From positions 124,001 through 188,000 of the forward strand of contig CAJWBQ010000002.1 of NCBI GenBank assembly GCA_913020115.1: a DNA stretch of 64,000 nucleotides, read 5' to 3'. Position 1 is the first letter of the stretch; every line of letters begins with the position of its first letter. A program made the translations under genes and the position numbers. The notes beneath the pieces are model-generated. The model worked only from the letters and a program-made list of their open reading frames with translations, was not told the origin of the DNA and did not search any database. The DNA comes from an uncultured Cellvibrionales bacterium (GTDB taxonomy: Bacteria; Pseudomonadota; Gammaproteobacteria; Pseudomonadales; Cellvibrionaceae). Of this stretch, positions 9,005-19,004 are shown in pieces.

Positions 9005-10648
9005 CTATACAAAGTAATCTACAATTCCAACTTCCTCTCCAAGCGGCACGATACGCTCATCTTCGCTTCCTTCCGCACCCGCTGTCTGTGATCCACCTTG
9101 ACCACCTTCGTCCTGATCACCGCTTGCTTCCTGCCCAAATCCCTGATCACTTACATCGACGTTCACAAGATCTAAGCCCTGCTCATCAAATTGCTCGCGC
9201 AGCCGAAAAGCGGTCTGGTCCAGAGCTTCCCGCACCGCTACCTGCTGGCTGGCAAAAGTAATACTTGCCTGGTCTTGGCTCACAGTAACTTTCACCATTA
9301 GCGGCCCCAGCTCAGGGGGGTCCAGGTGAATCTCTGCAGACTTTAAGTTTTGCGCTGCCATCCATAGCACCTTTTCGGCCACCGCGCTGCCCCACTGAGG
9401 CTGTTGACCAACCGGTGTTTGCACCGAAACTTGAACTTGCGCGCCCCGAACAGAGCCTGTCTGGAATTGAGACAGCGTACTAGCCGCAATTCTGGGCCCT
9501 TCAATCGCGGTACTAGAGCTCGATGTCGCCCCCTCCTTCAAGGCCGCCGACTGACGGGCGGGGTCGGCGCTTGTCAAAATCGTGGCGAGATCTAAAGTAA
9601 GGCCAGCAGCCGACTTAAGGGGTGTTTGTGCATTTTTAGGGTCGATTTGAGCTTTGTTATCGGCGGCTCCATCAGAGGACAAACTAGCTTTTAATTCACC
9701 CAAGACCATTCCATTCGAGTCGTCGGAATTGCCGTCTCCCTGAGCAAACATAGATGGGCTTGTAGATCCAGCTCCGAACCCACGACTTGTCGTAGTAAAA
9801 CCACTCGGAGAATTCGCAGGGGTCGTCTCAGCCACAGGTGATGAAGGCGTCATTACATGCGCCGGTTCGCCCACCTTCGCAGCGCTAGTCGTTAAGATTT
9901 CGACCGGCCGCTCTTCTTTGACCGCAGCTTTCACTACAGTCGCCTGGCTTGTCGCCGCGACCGATGTAGTAAGAGCCTCGGCAACCGTTCCACTTTCAGT
10001 ACCCACAGGCTCACTCGCGATCACTGGGTCTACTAAATTTTCAGACGCCGTTGGCGTATTGTTCTTCTCTCCGGCAAGTTCGCCCTCATCAACGACGGTT
10101 TTTTCAAGCGCGTCCTCAGCTCCTACAAGTGCCGCTTGAACTTGCGGTTCTTGGCTCTCAGTTTGCGCAGGCAGAGCAGCGTTATCTACAAGCGCGCTTT
10201 CTCCGGCTTCAAGCTCAGTATCGTCAAGGGCTGCTGAGGCCTCCTCTTCAGACAACTCTGCCTCGGCCTCACCTCCCTGCGACCCAGCTTCTTTCCCCTC
10301 AGCCTCCAATGGTTCTTCCGCTGGCTGATCTTCAACAACTTCGTCGCCGGCAACCACGGCTTTCGATTCCGCTGTAGTATCACGAGCGCTATGAGGTTCC
10401 GGGGCATCCTGCTTTACCGATACCTCCACCGATTCTTTAGGTTTGCTTTCGCGGGGCTTAGGATTCTCTCTGTCTTGAGCCTTAACGTGACTGTCACGCT
10501 CAGTATTTTTGCGCTCTCTCTGCTGAGCCATGACTTCATCAAAACCGAATTCCGGCTTGGCTGCTGACAACTGGGTAAGCGCGGTGATATCTGGCCCGAC
10601 ACTGTTTGTACGGGTAAATATCGTTGTAGGGGTTTGGCTCACACTCAT
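9005..10648 (-). CDS. fliK: Flagellar hook-length control protein FliK
   Basis: Secreted molecular ruler that measures the hook and triggers the FlhB switch. I start it at ATG 10648 (MSVSQTPTTI), which follows AGAGAG; a frame open to 10708 lacks a ribosome site and runs into the promoter side. The 547-residue product has a long disordered, Glu/Ala/Ser-rich ruler part (about 1-410). The C-terminal Flg_hook domain (about 425-510) contains LKSAEIHLDPPELGPLMVKV and FASQQVAVREALDQ. The tail is Gly/Gln/Asp-rich. It has its own sigma-54 promoter at 10786-10801, so it is separable from the hptB-hsbR-hsbA genes upstream. Confidence 0.93.
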   Translation of the reverse strand: MSVSQTPTTIFTRTNSVGPDITALTQLSAAKPEFGFDEVMAQQRERKNTERDSHVKAQDRENPKPRESKPKESVEVSVKQDAPEPHSARDTTAESKAVVAGDEVVEDQPAEEPLEAEGKEAGSQGGEAEAELSEEEASAALDDTELEAGESALVDNAALPAQTESQEPQVQAALVGAEDALEKTVVDEGELAGEKNNTPTASENLVDPVIASEPVGTESGTVAEALTTSVAATSQATVVKAAVKEERPVEILTTSAAKVGEPAHVMTPSSPVAETTPANSPSGFTTTSRGFGAGSTSPSMFAQGDGNSDDSNGMVLGELKASLSSDGAADNKAQIDPKNAQTPLKSAAGLTLDLATILTSADPARQSAALKEGATSSSSTAIEGPRIAASTLSQFQTGSVRGAQVQVSVQTPVGQQPQWGSAVAEKVLWMAAQNLKSAEIHLDPPELGPLMVKVTVSQDQASITFASQQVAVREALDQTAFRLREQFDEQGLDLVNVDVSDQGFGQEASGDQDEGGQGGSQTAGAEGSEDERIVPLGEEVGIVDYFV

Positions 10649-10785
10649 AACACTCTCTCTTTTCGCTATACAGCAGTTTGCGAGTTCGGGGTTTGCAATT
10701 GCCGCCAAGCATTGCCGCTTACTAATGTAATAACGGCAGGCTTTTTCCGCTTGTGGGCGTCACAGGGACCAACTACGAGTGATAA

Positions 10786-10801
10786 TGCAGGAGATGTGCC
10801 A
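10786..10801 (-). promoter_or_regulatory. Sigma-54 promoter of fliK
   Basis: Minus-strand sequence TGGCACATCTCCTGCA: perfect TGGCAC at -24, TGC at -12 with the correct ten-base spacing, one deviation (C for T) before the TGC. It lies immediately behind the hptB stop and about 140 bases before the fliK start. Confidence 0.82.
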
Positions 10802-10820
10802 ATGCTGGCACAATTGAAAC

Positions 10821-11162
10821 TTAGAGGAGATCAGTCAGCATTTGCTTAACTAGGGAGAATTCTTGAGCGACTTCTTGCAGGTGCTCCTTAAGACCCGTCA
10901 TATCGTTATCATTACCTTTGGTTTCTAGAAACAAGCACTGCTCTGCCAATTGTAAAGCGCCAATGTTACTACTACTTCCCTTGAAACTGTGCGCTGACCG
11001 GCGCACGGCATCGGCATTGCCAAGATCAATGTCCTGGCTAAGCGCCGCCAAACGCTCTGCTCCATCATTAATAAAAGTGTCTATGAGCAGACCAAAATCG
11101 TCTTCCATTATTTCTTTAAGTGTTGCAATTGCATCCAAATCAAGATGTTTATCGACATGCAT
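10821..11162 (-). CDS. hptB: Histidine phosphotransfer protein HptB-like
   Basis: Hpt-domain protein of 113 residues. The phospho-accepting histidine is H58 in AHSFKGSSSNIGA. It follows the two-gene module of a receiver/phosphatase protein and an anti-sigma-antagonist, the same three components as the HptB-HsbR-HsbA pathway of Pseudomonas aeruginosa. There hybrid kinases phosphorylate HptB, which passes phosphate to HsbR, and HsbA then influences the anti-sigma factor FlgM and biofilm formation. The ribosome site GAGGGCG precedes the ATG. The name rests on domain content and order; the donor kinase is not in the window. Confidence 0.82.
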   Translation of the reverse strand: MHVDKHLDLDAIATLKEIMEDDFGLLIDTFINDGAERLAALSQDIDLGNADAVRRSAHSFKGSSSNIGALQLAEQCLFLETKGNDNDMTGLKEHLQEVAQEFSLVKQMLTDLL

Positions 11163-11234
11163 AGTAAACGCCCTCGAGTAATTCCATTCTTTATCGTCGA
11201 TGTTGCGCTAACGAACGCCCACAACATGTATTCC

Positions 11235-12950
11235 CTAAGCGTCTGTCTCCCAAGTGAACACAACAACCACTTCGTTGCCCTGCCCTTGGTATGTGATTGA
11301 CTCGCACAGTGTAGTGATCAAACTTATTCCGCGGCCGCTATAGGCATCAGGGCCAAAACCCTTACTCGCCGACTGCTCAAAACCTTTGCCGCTGTCACTT
11401 ACTTTAATATCCAATGTACCTTTGTCATCGTCAGCGCGATGTTCCAAATGGAATCGAACATAGCCTTCGCTAACCTCGTTTAGACGACGTTTGCGCTCTT
11501 CATAATACTGTGAAAAACCTTCCGACGTAGCCTTTAAAGAGGAATCTAAACCGAGGACTCCGTGTTCCAAAGCATTCGAGTACAACTCTGCCAAAATGGT
11601 ATATAAACTCCCGGTGTAAAGTCGTAAGCCCGGCACCTCCACCAAAATATTCAGCAATAAAGGCAGGGGGTCAAAATAAGCAAAACTGTCCGGTTTCACT
11701 TCAAAGTCTAGCGCCCAGCCTCTCAGACCACGCTCACTGCTGCCCGCCATAACACTCGATTGACTGACAACATTTTCCGGTGCATCCATTTTAACTTCAA
11801 GCAGAGAGAGGTCATCATCTTTCTCACCTAGGTCGACAAAATTCTGCACACTTGCCAGCACGTCATCGTACAATTTTTCAGGATTTTCATTATCAATGAA
11901 CACTTGCTTAAGGCGCTCTTCACCAAACATGTCCCCCGAAGCATTGCGCGCTTCATGAATGCCATCAGACCACATAAAGAAGCGGTCACCCCGCTCCAAT
12001 GCAAAGTGCTGGCAGTCATCTCGGAAATCTTTATCGCCTACAACCCCTAGAGGTAGATGTGTAGACGCGACCGACTCAACGCTACCGTCAGCCGCGCGAT
12101 ATAAAAAGCAGTCTGGCAGGCCGCCGTTCCACACTTTAATTCGCTGCTTCCGGAAATTAATGTCCATGATGCTCGCGCAACAAAATACACCCACCGGCAA
12201 AATATCTTTAAGCTTTTGATTGATTTCTCGCAATATATCGCGAAGTGAAAAGCCTTTATGAGCCATGCCGTAAAACGTTGAAGCCAGCGGCATTGCTCCA
12301 ATAGCCGCCGGTAGGCCATGGCCGGTAAAATCGCCCAACAATACAATCATGTTACCTGAGGGACGCATGGCTGCAACCAATACATCGCCGTTGAACACAG
12401 CCAGCGGTGAAAGGTAATATTTGACATTTTTTGCATCGAGACATCCACTGTGGGCAATGTTGTCAAACACCTGTTTGGCGACTGTTTGTTCCTGCAACAA
12501 ATGGTCATTGTGCAAAGATATTTGATCGCGCTGAGCCAACATGGTGGCGTGAATTTCACGCATTCGATTAAAGGACTTAATTTTCGCCTGCAAGATAAAG
12601 CGATTATAAGGTTTGGACAAAAAATCATCGCCGCCGGCGTCTAGGCATTGCACAAGCGACTCGGTATCGGTGAGCGAAGTGAGGAAAATAATGGGCACGA
12701 GTGCTTCACCCGTTAAAGCTTTGATTTGTCGTGCGGCGCCAAAGCCGTCAAGCTTTGGCATCAATGCATCCATCAGGACAATATCAGGCTGCTCATTCTC
12801 AAAGGCCGCCACAGCTTCCACGCCGTCTTTCGCGCTAATGACCCTGTGCCCTTCCTTTTTTACAATTGACTCAAGAATAAGGCGATCGGTATCGGTATCG
12901 TCAGCAATCAAAACCGTTAACTGGTGCGGTTCAGCCCTATTACTGCTCAT
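11235..12950 (-). CDS. hsbR: Response regulator with PP2C phosphatase and anti-sigma kinase domains, HsbR-like
   Basis: Partner-switching regulator of 571 residues with three domains. A receiver (about 12-130) has phospho-acceptor D61 (VLMDALMP) and K113. A SpoIIE-type PP2C phosphatase (about 190-385) contains GDFTGHGLPAA and MWSDGIHEAR. A GHKL ATPase of the RsbW kind (about 435-570) has the N-box LAELYSNALEHG and a glycine motif SDSGKGF. In P. aeruginosa HsbR the phosphatase and kinase activities act on the serine of HsbA, with the receiver controlling the balance. It lies 27 bases downstream of the hsbA stop and 72 bases before hptB. Placement inside a fli cluster between fliJ and fliK makes a flagellar role likely. 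Confidence 0.85.
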   Translation of the reverse strand: MSSNRAEPHQLTVLIADDTDTDRLILESIVKKEGHRVISAKDGVEAVAAFENEQPDIVLMDALMPKLDGFGAARQIKALTGEALVPIIFLTSLTDTESLVQCLDAGGDDFLSKPYNRFILQAKIKSFNRMREIHATMLAQRDQISLHNDHLLQEQTVAKQVFDNIAHSGCLDAKNVKYYLSPLAVFNGDVLVAAMRPSGNMIVLLGDFTGHGLPAAIGAMPLASTFYGMAHKGFSLRDILREINQKLKDILPVGVFCCASIMDINFRKQRIKVWNGGLPDCFLYRAADGSVESVASTHLPLGVVGDKDFRDDCQHFALERGDRFFMWSDGIHEARNASGDMFGEERLKQVFIDNENPEKLYDDVLASVQNFVDLGEKDDDLSLLEVKMDAPENVVSQSSVMAGSSERGLRGWALDFEVKPDSFAYFDPLPLLLNILVEVPGLRLYTGSLYTILAELYSNALEHGVLGLDSSLKATSEGFSQYYEERKRRLNEVSEGYVRFHLEHRADDDKGTLDIKVSDSGKGFEQSASKGFGPDAYSGRGISLITTLCESITYQGQGNEVVVVFTWETDA

Positions 12951-12977
12951 GCGAGTAAACCTTTAGGCAAGCTTCAA

Positions 12978-13283
12978 TCACTGAATGGTGAACAACTGCT
13001 CGAAGTTAGAGATCGTTAAAATTTTCTTAACATCAGGACTACAATTTAAAATCTTGATGGTGGCCGTGTCGCCGCCCGCGTGGTCTCGTAATAACAGCAA
13101 CATACCTAGGGCTGAGCTGTCTAAGTAGGTGGTGTCGTTCATATCCACCAGAAAGGTTTGAGGTTTTGATGGGAGCGCTTCATAGGCCCCTCTAAAGTCT
13201 TGGTGTGCACTAAAATCAAAACGACCTTGAATACAAATGGTCAGTTCACTGCCGTCATTGGACATATTCGAAGATATTGACAT
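12978..13283 (-). CDS. hsbA: Anti-sigma factor antagonist, STAS domain, HsbA-like
   Basis: STAS-domain switch protein of 101 residues. I start it at ATG 13283 (MSISSNMSND) because GAGGCGG precedes it; an upstream in-frame start at 13337 lacks such a site. The phospho-acceptor motif is TYLDSSALGML, with serines 56 and 57; P. aeruginosa HsbA is phosphorylated at Ser56. It is first of the three-gene module. A sigma-70-like pair, TTGATC and TATTCA with a 17-base spacer on the minus strand at 13500-13528, is a possible promoter; no sigma-54 or sigma-28 match was seen in 13338-13562. Confidence 0.83.
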   Translation of the reverse strand: MSISSNMSNDGSELTICIQGRFDFSAHQDFRGAYEALPSKPQTFLVDMNDTTYLDSSALGMLLLLRDHAGGDTATIKILNCSPDVKKILTISNFEQLFTIQ

Positions 13284-13562
13284 TAGCCGCCTCATATTTT
13301 TATAGGTATGCTGCCATACGCCCAAGTTAAACCTCATTTACGGGAAGAGGCAACTTAATCGCTCCGTGCGCATTTCACAGCTGTAATCTGTGTACTTTCC
13401 TAAGCATAGTTGATTTTGACATCATTCCAACTCTGCAGAAATAAACTCTAGCGAAATCCCCACTGTATTTGCAAGGCTTTCCGCATAAATGTGCACAATT
13501 GAATAGATTAAGCGCATTTTCAGATCAAAATATACGCGCCGAGCGGATGAGACTTACTTAAC

Positions 13563-14009
13563 TTAGGCCTGGTTACGCAGATAGAGCTGTGTGGCCAGCT
13601 CATCGAGCTGAACTTGAAGGCGCTTTTCTTCCGCCAAATTTTCACTTGTTCGAATACGTTCAATTAAGTCAGCAATCGATTGACGATAATGATGTTTCAG
13701 CTGCCATTGCTGGCGGATTGAATCCTGAATGGCTCGCATCTGGGTTATCCTGCCTTGCTGCTCCTGCTCAGCGCTACCCAATCGCTGCAAAAAACTGCGC
13801 GAGTCGATCATATCCTGCCCACTAAGGCCCTGTGTTTTTGCTTGTATCTCTTGCTTATAGGCTTCGTTGTAGTCTTGAAGTTGGCGAAGTTGATCTTCGC
13901 CCTGATTCACGTCCTGCTGTACTTGAGCTAACTGCTTCGCGACATCATCTTCAGCCCGCTTAGCTAGTGTAAGTACAACTTCCATGCGCTTAGATCGCTT
14001 AATTGCCAC
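13563..14009 (-). CDS. fliJ: Flagellar export chaperone FliJ
   Basis: Cytoplasmic coiled-coil stalk protein that couples the FliI ATPase to the export gate. The 148 residues are almost wholly helical and rich in Gln, Glu, Leu and Arg, with heptad-like spacing throughout. It follows fliI by a single base, the invariant fliI-fliJ order. Sequence identity within FliJ is low, so position and coiled-coil character carry most of the weight. Confidence 0.93.
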   Translation of the reverse strand: MAIKRSKRMEVVLTLAKRAEDDVAKQLAQVQQDVNQGEDQLRQLQDYNEAYKQEIQAKTQGLSGQDMIDSRSFLQRLGSAEQEQQGRITQMRAIQDSIRQQWQLKHHYRQSIADLIERIRTSENLAEEKRLQVQLDELATQLYLRNQA

Positions 14010-14010
14010 G

Positions 14011-15360
14011 CTAAGTACTCGGTCCAGGCATGATGACTTGGGTCAATCCCTCAAAACTGTCAGCCAGGCTTACAGTCTCTGTAAGGCCCTGACAAATATA
14101 GCTCCTTAAGAAAGGCTGTCTTTCGATAGCACTGTCAGTGTCGGCGTTCGAGCCCGCGCTATAAGCGCCAATGGTAATGAGGTCTTTATTTTGCTGGTAA
14201 ACCGATAACAACTGCTTAAAACGTTGCATCTGTGCCAAATGCTGCTCGCTAACGATGTTTGGCATGGCGCGACTAATAGAGGCCTCAACGTCTACCGCGG
14301 GGTAGATGCCTTGCTCCGCCAATTGCCGCGATAAAACCACGTGTCCGTCGAGGATGGCTCGAGCCGCATCGGCGATGGGGTCTTGCAAATCATCCCCCTC
14401 CGTCAGCACGGTATAAAACGCCGTAATTGAGCCGGCGCCTTCAGCGGCATTACCCGCGCGTTCAACCAGTTGAGGAATTTGGGCAAAAACTGAAGGCGGG
14501 TAACCTTTAGTGGCCGGCGGTTCGCCAATGGCCAGAGATATTTCCCGCTGCGCCTGCGCAAAGCGGGTGAGGGAGTCCATAAGCAGAAGTACATTCTGAC
14601 CTTGATCTCGGTAATATTCAGCCACGCTGCTGGCCAGCTGAGAAGCACGTAAACGCATTAATGGCGCATCGTCGGCGGGAGACGCTACCACCACTGCTCG
14701 CCGCAAACCTTCCTCGCCTAGAATATGGTCGATAAATTCCTTAACTTCCCGACCTCGCTCGCCGATTAAGCCTACCACCACTACGTCTGCAGTGGTGAAG
14801 CGAGTCATCATTCCCATCAGTACACTTTTACCCACGCCCGAGCCTGCAAATAAGCCCAGACGCTGGCCGCGACCTACAGTAATTAGGCCATTGATTACTC
14901 GAATGCCTACATCTAGAGGCTCGCTGATGGGGTGACGCCCCAGAGGGTTTATCTCGGAGGGCATACTAGCCAAACGGTCTTCACCTACGAGCGGCCCTTT
15001 GCTATCTAGTGGAGCCCCTAGCCCATTGATCACTCGCCCCAATAGACCTGGGCCAATGCGAATACCCTTTTGGGCGCCCACGGGCACCACTCTGGCGCCA
15101 GGTTTCAAACCCTCAATGCGACGGATAGGCATCAAAAACACTTTGTCTTCAGCAAAGCCAACCACTTCCGCTTCAACTCGGCGACCTTCGTCTGTAATTA
15201 CTTCACACTGGTGGCCAACTGAAACGTTCAAACCCACGGCCTCCAATGTCAGACCAACTGAACGAGTTAAACGACCTTCAGCTATAGGTTCAAAGTGATT
15301 TTCTTGAGCGGGCTGATAGCCTGCAAGGCGCTCCGCTAAACTCAAACGAGGCGAGCTCAC
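14011..15360 (-). CDS. fliI: Flagellum-specific ATPase FliI
   Basis: Hexameric ATPase of the flagellar export apparatus, related to the F1 beta subunit. It has 449 residues. Walker A is AGSGVGKS at 172-179, the Walker B region is [14 protein letters not shown], and the family signature [15 protein letters not shown] is present. The start overlaps fliH by four bases (ATGA). Confidence 0.97.
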   Translation of the reverse strand: MSSPRLSLAERLAGYQPAQENHFEPIAEGRLTRSVGLTLEAVGLNVSVGHQCEVITDEGRRVEAEVVGFAEDKVFLMPIRRIEGLKPGARVVPVGAQKGIRIGPGLLGRVINGLGAPLDSKGPLVGEDRLASMPSEINPLGRHPISEPLDVGIRVINGLITVGRGQRLGLFAGSGVGKSVLMGMMTRFTTADVVVVGLIGERGREVKEFIDHILGEEGLRRAVVVASPADDAPLMRLRASQLASSVAEYYRDQGQNVLLLMDSLTRFAQAQREISLAIGEPPATKGYPPSVFAQIPQLVERAGNAAEGAGSITAFYTVLTEGDDLQDPIADAARAILDGHVVLSRQLAEQGIYPAVDVEASISRAMPNIVSEQHLAQMQRFKQLLSVYQQNKDLITIGAYSAGSNADTDSAIERQPFLRSYICQGLTETVSLADSFEGLTQVIMPGPST

Positions 15361-16178
15361 TCGTCAAGTTCCCGAGGAGGTTCTTCTTCGCTTAATTGGG
15401 CTGAGTCAATGGAACCCAATTGTTTACCGGCATATTGTTTGAGAATTTGCTCCAGACGATTCTCCACTGAATAGTCAACAAAGCTCTGAGCACTTTCAAC
15501 CTTACAACCCCCTGGAATCATTTTCGCATCGGCGACCAGCTGCCAGCGCTTGGCTGGATTATTATGCTCTTGCGCGTACTGTTCGATTAAATCGACATCA
15601 TCAGGGTTCAGGGTCAAGGTTAAATTATTGGCGCCGGCAGGCAAGGCCGCGATAGCTTCCTGTACGAGAGATAAAATATGACTTGAGTCTGCGTAAAGCT
15701 CGCGTTTTACAATAGACCCAGCCAAGGTCATAACGGTTGTTAGAAGAGCTTGCTCTAAGGCGGTGTCTTGATCATCTAAAGGGTCAAAAAGAGTGTCGGC
15801 CAACTGCGAAAAGCGCTTTTGTTGTGCGCTTAAAGTCGCCTTCATTTCCTTCTGGCCTTTTTGCTGTCCCAATCGGAAGCCTTCGGCATTACCCGCATCA
15901 AAACCCTTTTTGTGACCTTCGTCGTAGCCCTGTTTCTCGGCCTCATCGGCCATGCTTTGCAGTTGTTCAGCGGTCAATGCGGCGCCGGGGAGCTCGCCGT
16001 CGATTTCAATATCTTCAACAAGTTCGTCGGCTCGCTGTTTTTCAAGCCGCTCGCGCTCTTGACGCTCTTTTTCGGCGCTAGTGACTCGCAGAGACTTACT
16101 GTCCATCTGCGGTAGCGCCCAGAGCTCAACCTCTCCCAGATCTTCTGCAGGAATCAAATTGGGCTGGTTTTTTGCCAT
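15357..16178 (-). CDS. fliH: Flagellar assembly protein FliH
   Basis: Negative regulator and membrane tether of FliI. The 273-residue product has a charged N-terminus, a central glycine-repeat segment with GxxxG-like spacing ([20 protein letters not shown], about residues 89-108) typical of FliH, and a C-terminal stalk-homology domain with [15 protein letters not shown] and the [10 protein letters not shown] segment. It lies between fliG (13-base gap) and fliI (4-base overlap). Confidence 0.96.
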   Translation of the reverse strand: MAKNQPNLIPAEDLGEVELWALPQMDSKSLRVTSAEKERQERERLEKQRADELVEDIEIDGELPGAALTAEQLQSMADEAEKQGYDEGHKKGFDAGNAEGFRLGQQKGQKEMKATLSAQQKRFSQLADTLFDPLDDQDTALEQALLTTVMTLAGSIVKRELYADSSHILSLVQEAIAALPAGANNLTLTLNPDDVDLIEQYAQEHNNPAKRWQLVADAKMIPGGCKVESAQSFVDYSVENRLEQILKQYAGKQLGSIDSAQLSEEEPPRELDE

Positions 16179-16191
16179 TGTCTACAACCTA

Positions 16192-17223
16192 TTAAACCAT
16201 TTGCTCGCCGCCACCACCCAGCATAATTTCGCCGGAATCGGCCATTCTGCGAGCAATGGTGAGAATTTCTTTTTGAGCGCCTTCCACTTCCGAAAGCTTA
16301 ACGGGCCCTTTGGCTTCAAGATCATCGCGCAGCAGTTCCGCCGCACGTTTAGACATATTTTTGAATATTTTTTCTTGCAAAATGTCGTCAGCACCCTTCA
16401 AGGCAATAATCAAAACTTCCGAAGACACTTCACGCAATAGGGCTTGAATGCCGCGATCATCCACCTCTTTGAGGTTATCAAATACAAACATAAGATCTTG
16501 AATTTGCGAGCCCATGTCTTCGTCCACTTCCTTGATGGCGTCCATCAGATCGGCTTCAACTGAACTGTCTAGATTGTTCATGATCTCGGCCGCCACTTTG
16601 TAGCCACCCATATCTTTGGTTTGCGATGTCTCGTTGCCAGAGAATTGCTTCTCTAAAATATCGTTGAGCTCTTGGAGCGCGCTGGGCTGAACTGTATCCA
16701 AAGCCGCCACTCGCATCAAAATATCTAAGCGCACTTTTTCCGCAAAATAAGTCATCACTTCTGCAGACTGATCAGCGTCTAGATAAGCCATTACAATGGC
16801 CTGAATTTGTGGGTGCTCATTACGAATAATGTCTGCCACCGAACGTGCTTCCATCCACTTGAGGGTATCTAAGCCAGTGGTATTGCCCCCAACTAGAATT
16901 CGGTCGATCAGGCCGTTAGCCTTATCCTCACCCAGGGCGGTAACCAACATATTGCGTATGTAGCTGTCTGACCCCATGCCGAGACCGGTAAGGGTTCTCA
17001 CTTCTTCAAGGAAATTACCCAGCACCATTTGTACATCATTCTGCTGTACATTCGACAGGCTAGACATGGCGCCGCCAATTCGCTGCACTTCTTTTGGACC
17101 CATATGCTTAAGAATTTCAGCGGCGTCGCCTTCGCCCAGGGTCATAAGCAAGATTGCGGCTTGGTCCACACGGCTTAAATTTGATACCGATTTCTCGGGT
17201 GTCGCAGCGGTATTACTCATCAT
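16192..17223 (-). CDS. fliG: Flagellar motor switch protein FliG
   Basis: Torque-bearing C-ring protein that contacts the stator. It has 343 residues. The middle domain carries EHPQIQAIVMAYLD (EHPQ motif), and the C-terminal torque helix is VEGAQKEILTIARRMADSGE with the charged Lys/Glu/Arg residues expected for stator contact. The coding region overlaps the end of fliF by 11 bases, as is common. The second codon is also ATG, so the start could be three bases later. Confidence 0.97.
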   Translation of the reverse strand: MMSNTAATPEKSVSNLSRVDQAAILLMTLGEGDAAEILKHMGPKEVQRIGGAMSSLSNVQQNDVQMVLGNFLEEVRTLTGLGMGSDSYIRNMLVTALGEDKANGLIDRILVGGNTTGLDTLKWMEARSVADIIRNEHPQIQAIVMAYLDADQSAEVMTYFAEKVRLDILMRVAALDTVQPSALQELNDILEKQFSGNETSQTKDMGGYKVAAEIMNNLDSSVEADLMDAIKEVDEDMGSQIQDLMFVFDNLKEVDDRGIQALLREVSSEVLIIALKGADDILQEKIFKNMSKRAAELLRDDLEAKGPVKLSEVEGAQKEILTIARRMADSGEIMLGGGGEQMV

Positions 17224-18922
17224 TCACCCACACTTTAATCACTTGTGCCACTCGGCCCGGGTCTTCAGCAATAAGACCTTTAATAGCGTTTAATTGCTGC
17301 TCATAGCTTTCTTCCGGACTTGGCAATGATAAGGCATCCCCGCCTGTGAGGGTAACGGTTTCGTCTGACAGGTTGTCGAATGCATTTAGCCCAGACTCTT
17401 CCAAAGCCTGCATCTCAAGGCTTTCTTCTTTTTCTTTGGCTCTGAGTCCTGCGCTTGTTAGGCTTTTCAATACAGGCCGCAGTAGGCCTACAATGAGCAC
17501 GATGATAATAAGAAGGCCAGCAACTTGCTTCATAATTGACTGAAACCAAGTCTCTTTCCAAATAGGCACGTCCTCAATAACAATGGCGTCATCCGAGCTA
17601 TCAAAGAAGGCTGAATTCAAAACATTGACACTATCGCCACGCAGCGCCGAAAAACCGACAGCGTCGCGCACCAAGATACTTAAGCGTTCGAGTTCGGCAT
17701 CCGTCCAGCGTATTTTAGTTACGTCGCCCGATGCAGGATCAAGGGAAAATTTGTCATCAACAACAACCGCAACGGTCAGGCGCTGCAAGCGACCCACTTG
17801 ATGTTTGGTATAGCTGATGGTTCGATCTAACTCAAAATTACGGGTGGCTTGCTGTCGAGAATTACCACTGGGGGGAGCTGCTGCGCCCGCGGCGCCCGGC
17901 GCCGCGACTTCTGGTGCCGCTCCTGCTGCTGGAGGTTGATTGCCCAGAGCACCGGGAATTCCAATGGCTTGTGCGGCACCTGAGCGTTGCTCATCCAGTG
18001 TTTGCTCACTGCGTACAGCCGGCAAATCAGGATTGAAAATTTCCTCAGCCTGCTCAACTTCAGTGAAATCAACATCGGCACTCACTTCAGCCTTAAATCG
18101 TCCAGACCCTACAACAGGCGACAATATACTGCCAATTCGTTGATTTAGATCTTCTTCTAGGCGACGGGTGTATTCGCGCTGACGACCCGCCATGACCAAC
18201 TCTTGGCTTTCTTCACCGGTCGACAGCTGATTGCCCTTTTGATCGATCACAGTAACGTGCTCAATCGCCAACTCAGAGATACTTGATGCCACTAAGTTAG
18301 AAATGGCCTTTACCTGAGCGGGTTTAATCATCCGACCTGGATAAAGTTCGAGAAAGACTGAAGCGCTGGGCCGGCGCGGATCTCGTACAAATACAGAACG
18401 CTTGGGAATTGCCAAATGAACACGAGCGCCGCGCACACTGTGTATGCTAGAAATGGTTCGCGCTAGCTCACCTTCAAGACCGCGACGATAGCGCGTCGTT
18501 TCCATAAATTGGCTAGTACCCAGTGGTTGCTCCTGGTCCATAAGCTCAAAACCTACTGACTTATCGCCTGGAATGCCTGCCTCCGCCAACTTCAAACGTG
18601 CTTTGTGAACGTCTTCATCGCGTACTAATAGAGCACCGTTAGGGCCATCCACTTTAAATTTAATGTCGTTACTATCGAGAATTTGTACAACTTCAGAAGA
18701 ATCTAGACGGTCTAAACTGCCATAAAGTGGACGATAGTCCTCTCCCTGAGTCCATAGCACCACGGCAAATCCAATAGCCACACTAGCGGCCAAACCAATC
18801 ATTAGCCCTGCCTGGCGCACGATATTGAGATTGTTAAAACCTTCAACCAGATCATTAGTACTCTGGTCTCTCATGGCACCTGAATTTAGATCGGCATCGT
18901 TTGGGTTTGCAGCTATGGCCAT
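17213..18922 (-). CDS. fliF: Flagellar MS-ring protein FliF
   Basis: Forms the MS-ring in the inner membrane, the base on which the rod is built. The 569 residues include a first membrane helix at about 37-53, a periplasmic YscJ/FliF ring-building domain with RARVHLAIPKRSVFVRDPRRP, an alanine/proline-rich insert near 340-370, a second helix at about 460-482 (VAGLLIIIVLIVGLLRP) and a cytoplasmic tail that binds FliG. It lies 82 bases after fliE. Confidence 0.97.
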   Translation of the reverse strand: MAIAANPNDADLNSGAMRDQSTNDLVEGFNNLNIVRQAGLMIGLAASVAIGFAVVLWTQGEDYRPLYGSLDRLDSSEVVQILDSNDIKFKVDGPNGALLVRDEDVHKARLKLAEAGIPGDKSVGFELMDQEQPLGTSQFMETTRYRRGLEGELARTISSIHSVRGARVHLAIPKRSVFVRDPRRPSASVFLELYPGRMIKPAQVKAISNLVASSISELAIEHVTVIDQKGNQLSTGEESQELVMAGRQREYTRRLEEDLNQRIGSILSPVVGSGRFKAEVSADVDFTEVEQAEEIFNPDLPAVRSEQTLDEQRSGAAQAIGIPGALGNQPPAAGAAPEVAAPGAAGAAAPPSGNSRQQATRNFELDRTISYTKHQVGRLQRLTVAVVVDDKFSLDPASGDVTKIRWTDAELERLSILVRDAVGFSALRGDSVNVLNSAFFDSSDDAIVIEDVPIWKETWFQSIMKQVAGLLIIIVLIVGLLRPVLKSLTSAGLRAKEKEESLEMQALEESGLNAFDNLSDETVTLTGGDALSLPSPEESYEQQLNAIKGLIAEDPGRVAQVIKVWVNDE

Positions 18923-19004
18923 AATCTACTTTCTTTTCCTTTACTAAAATACGGAGCGCTTATTGGGCGATACATAAACACTCGAAGTAACATTAAATAA
19001 GTTG

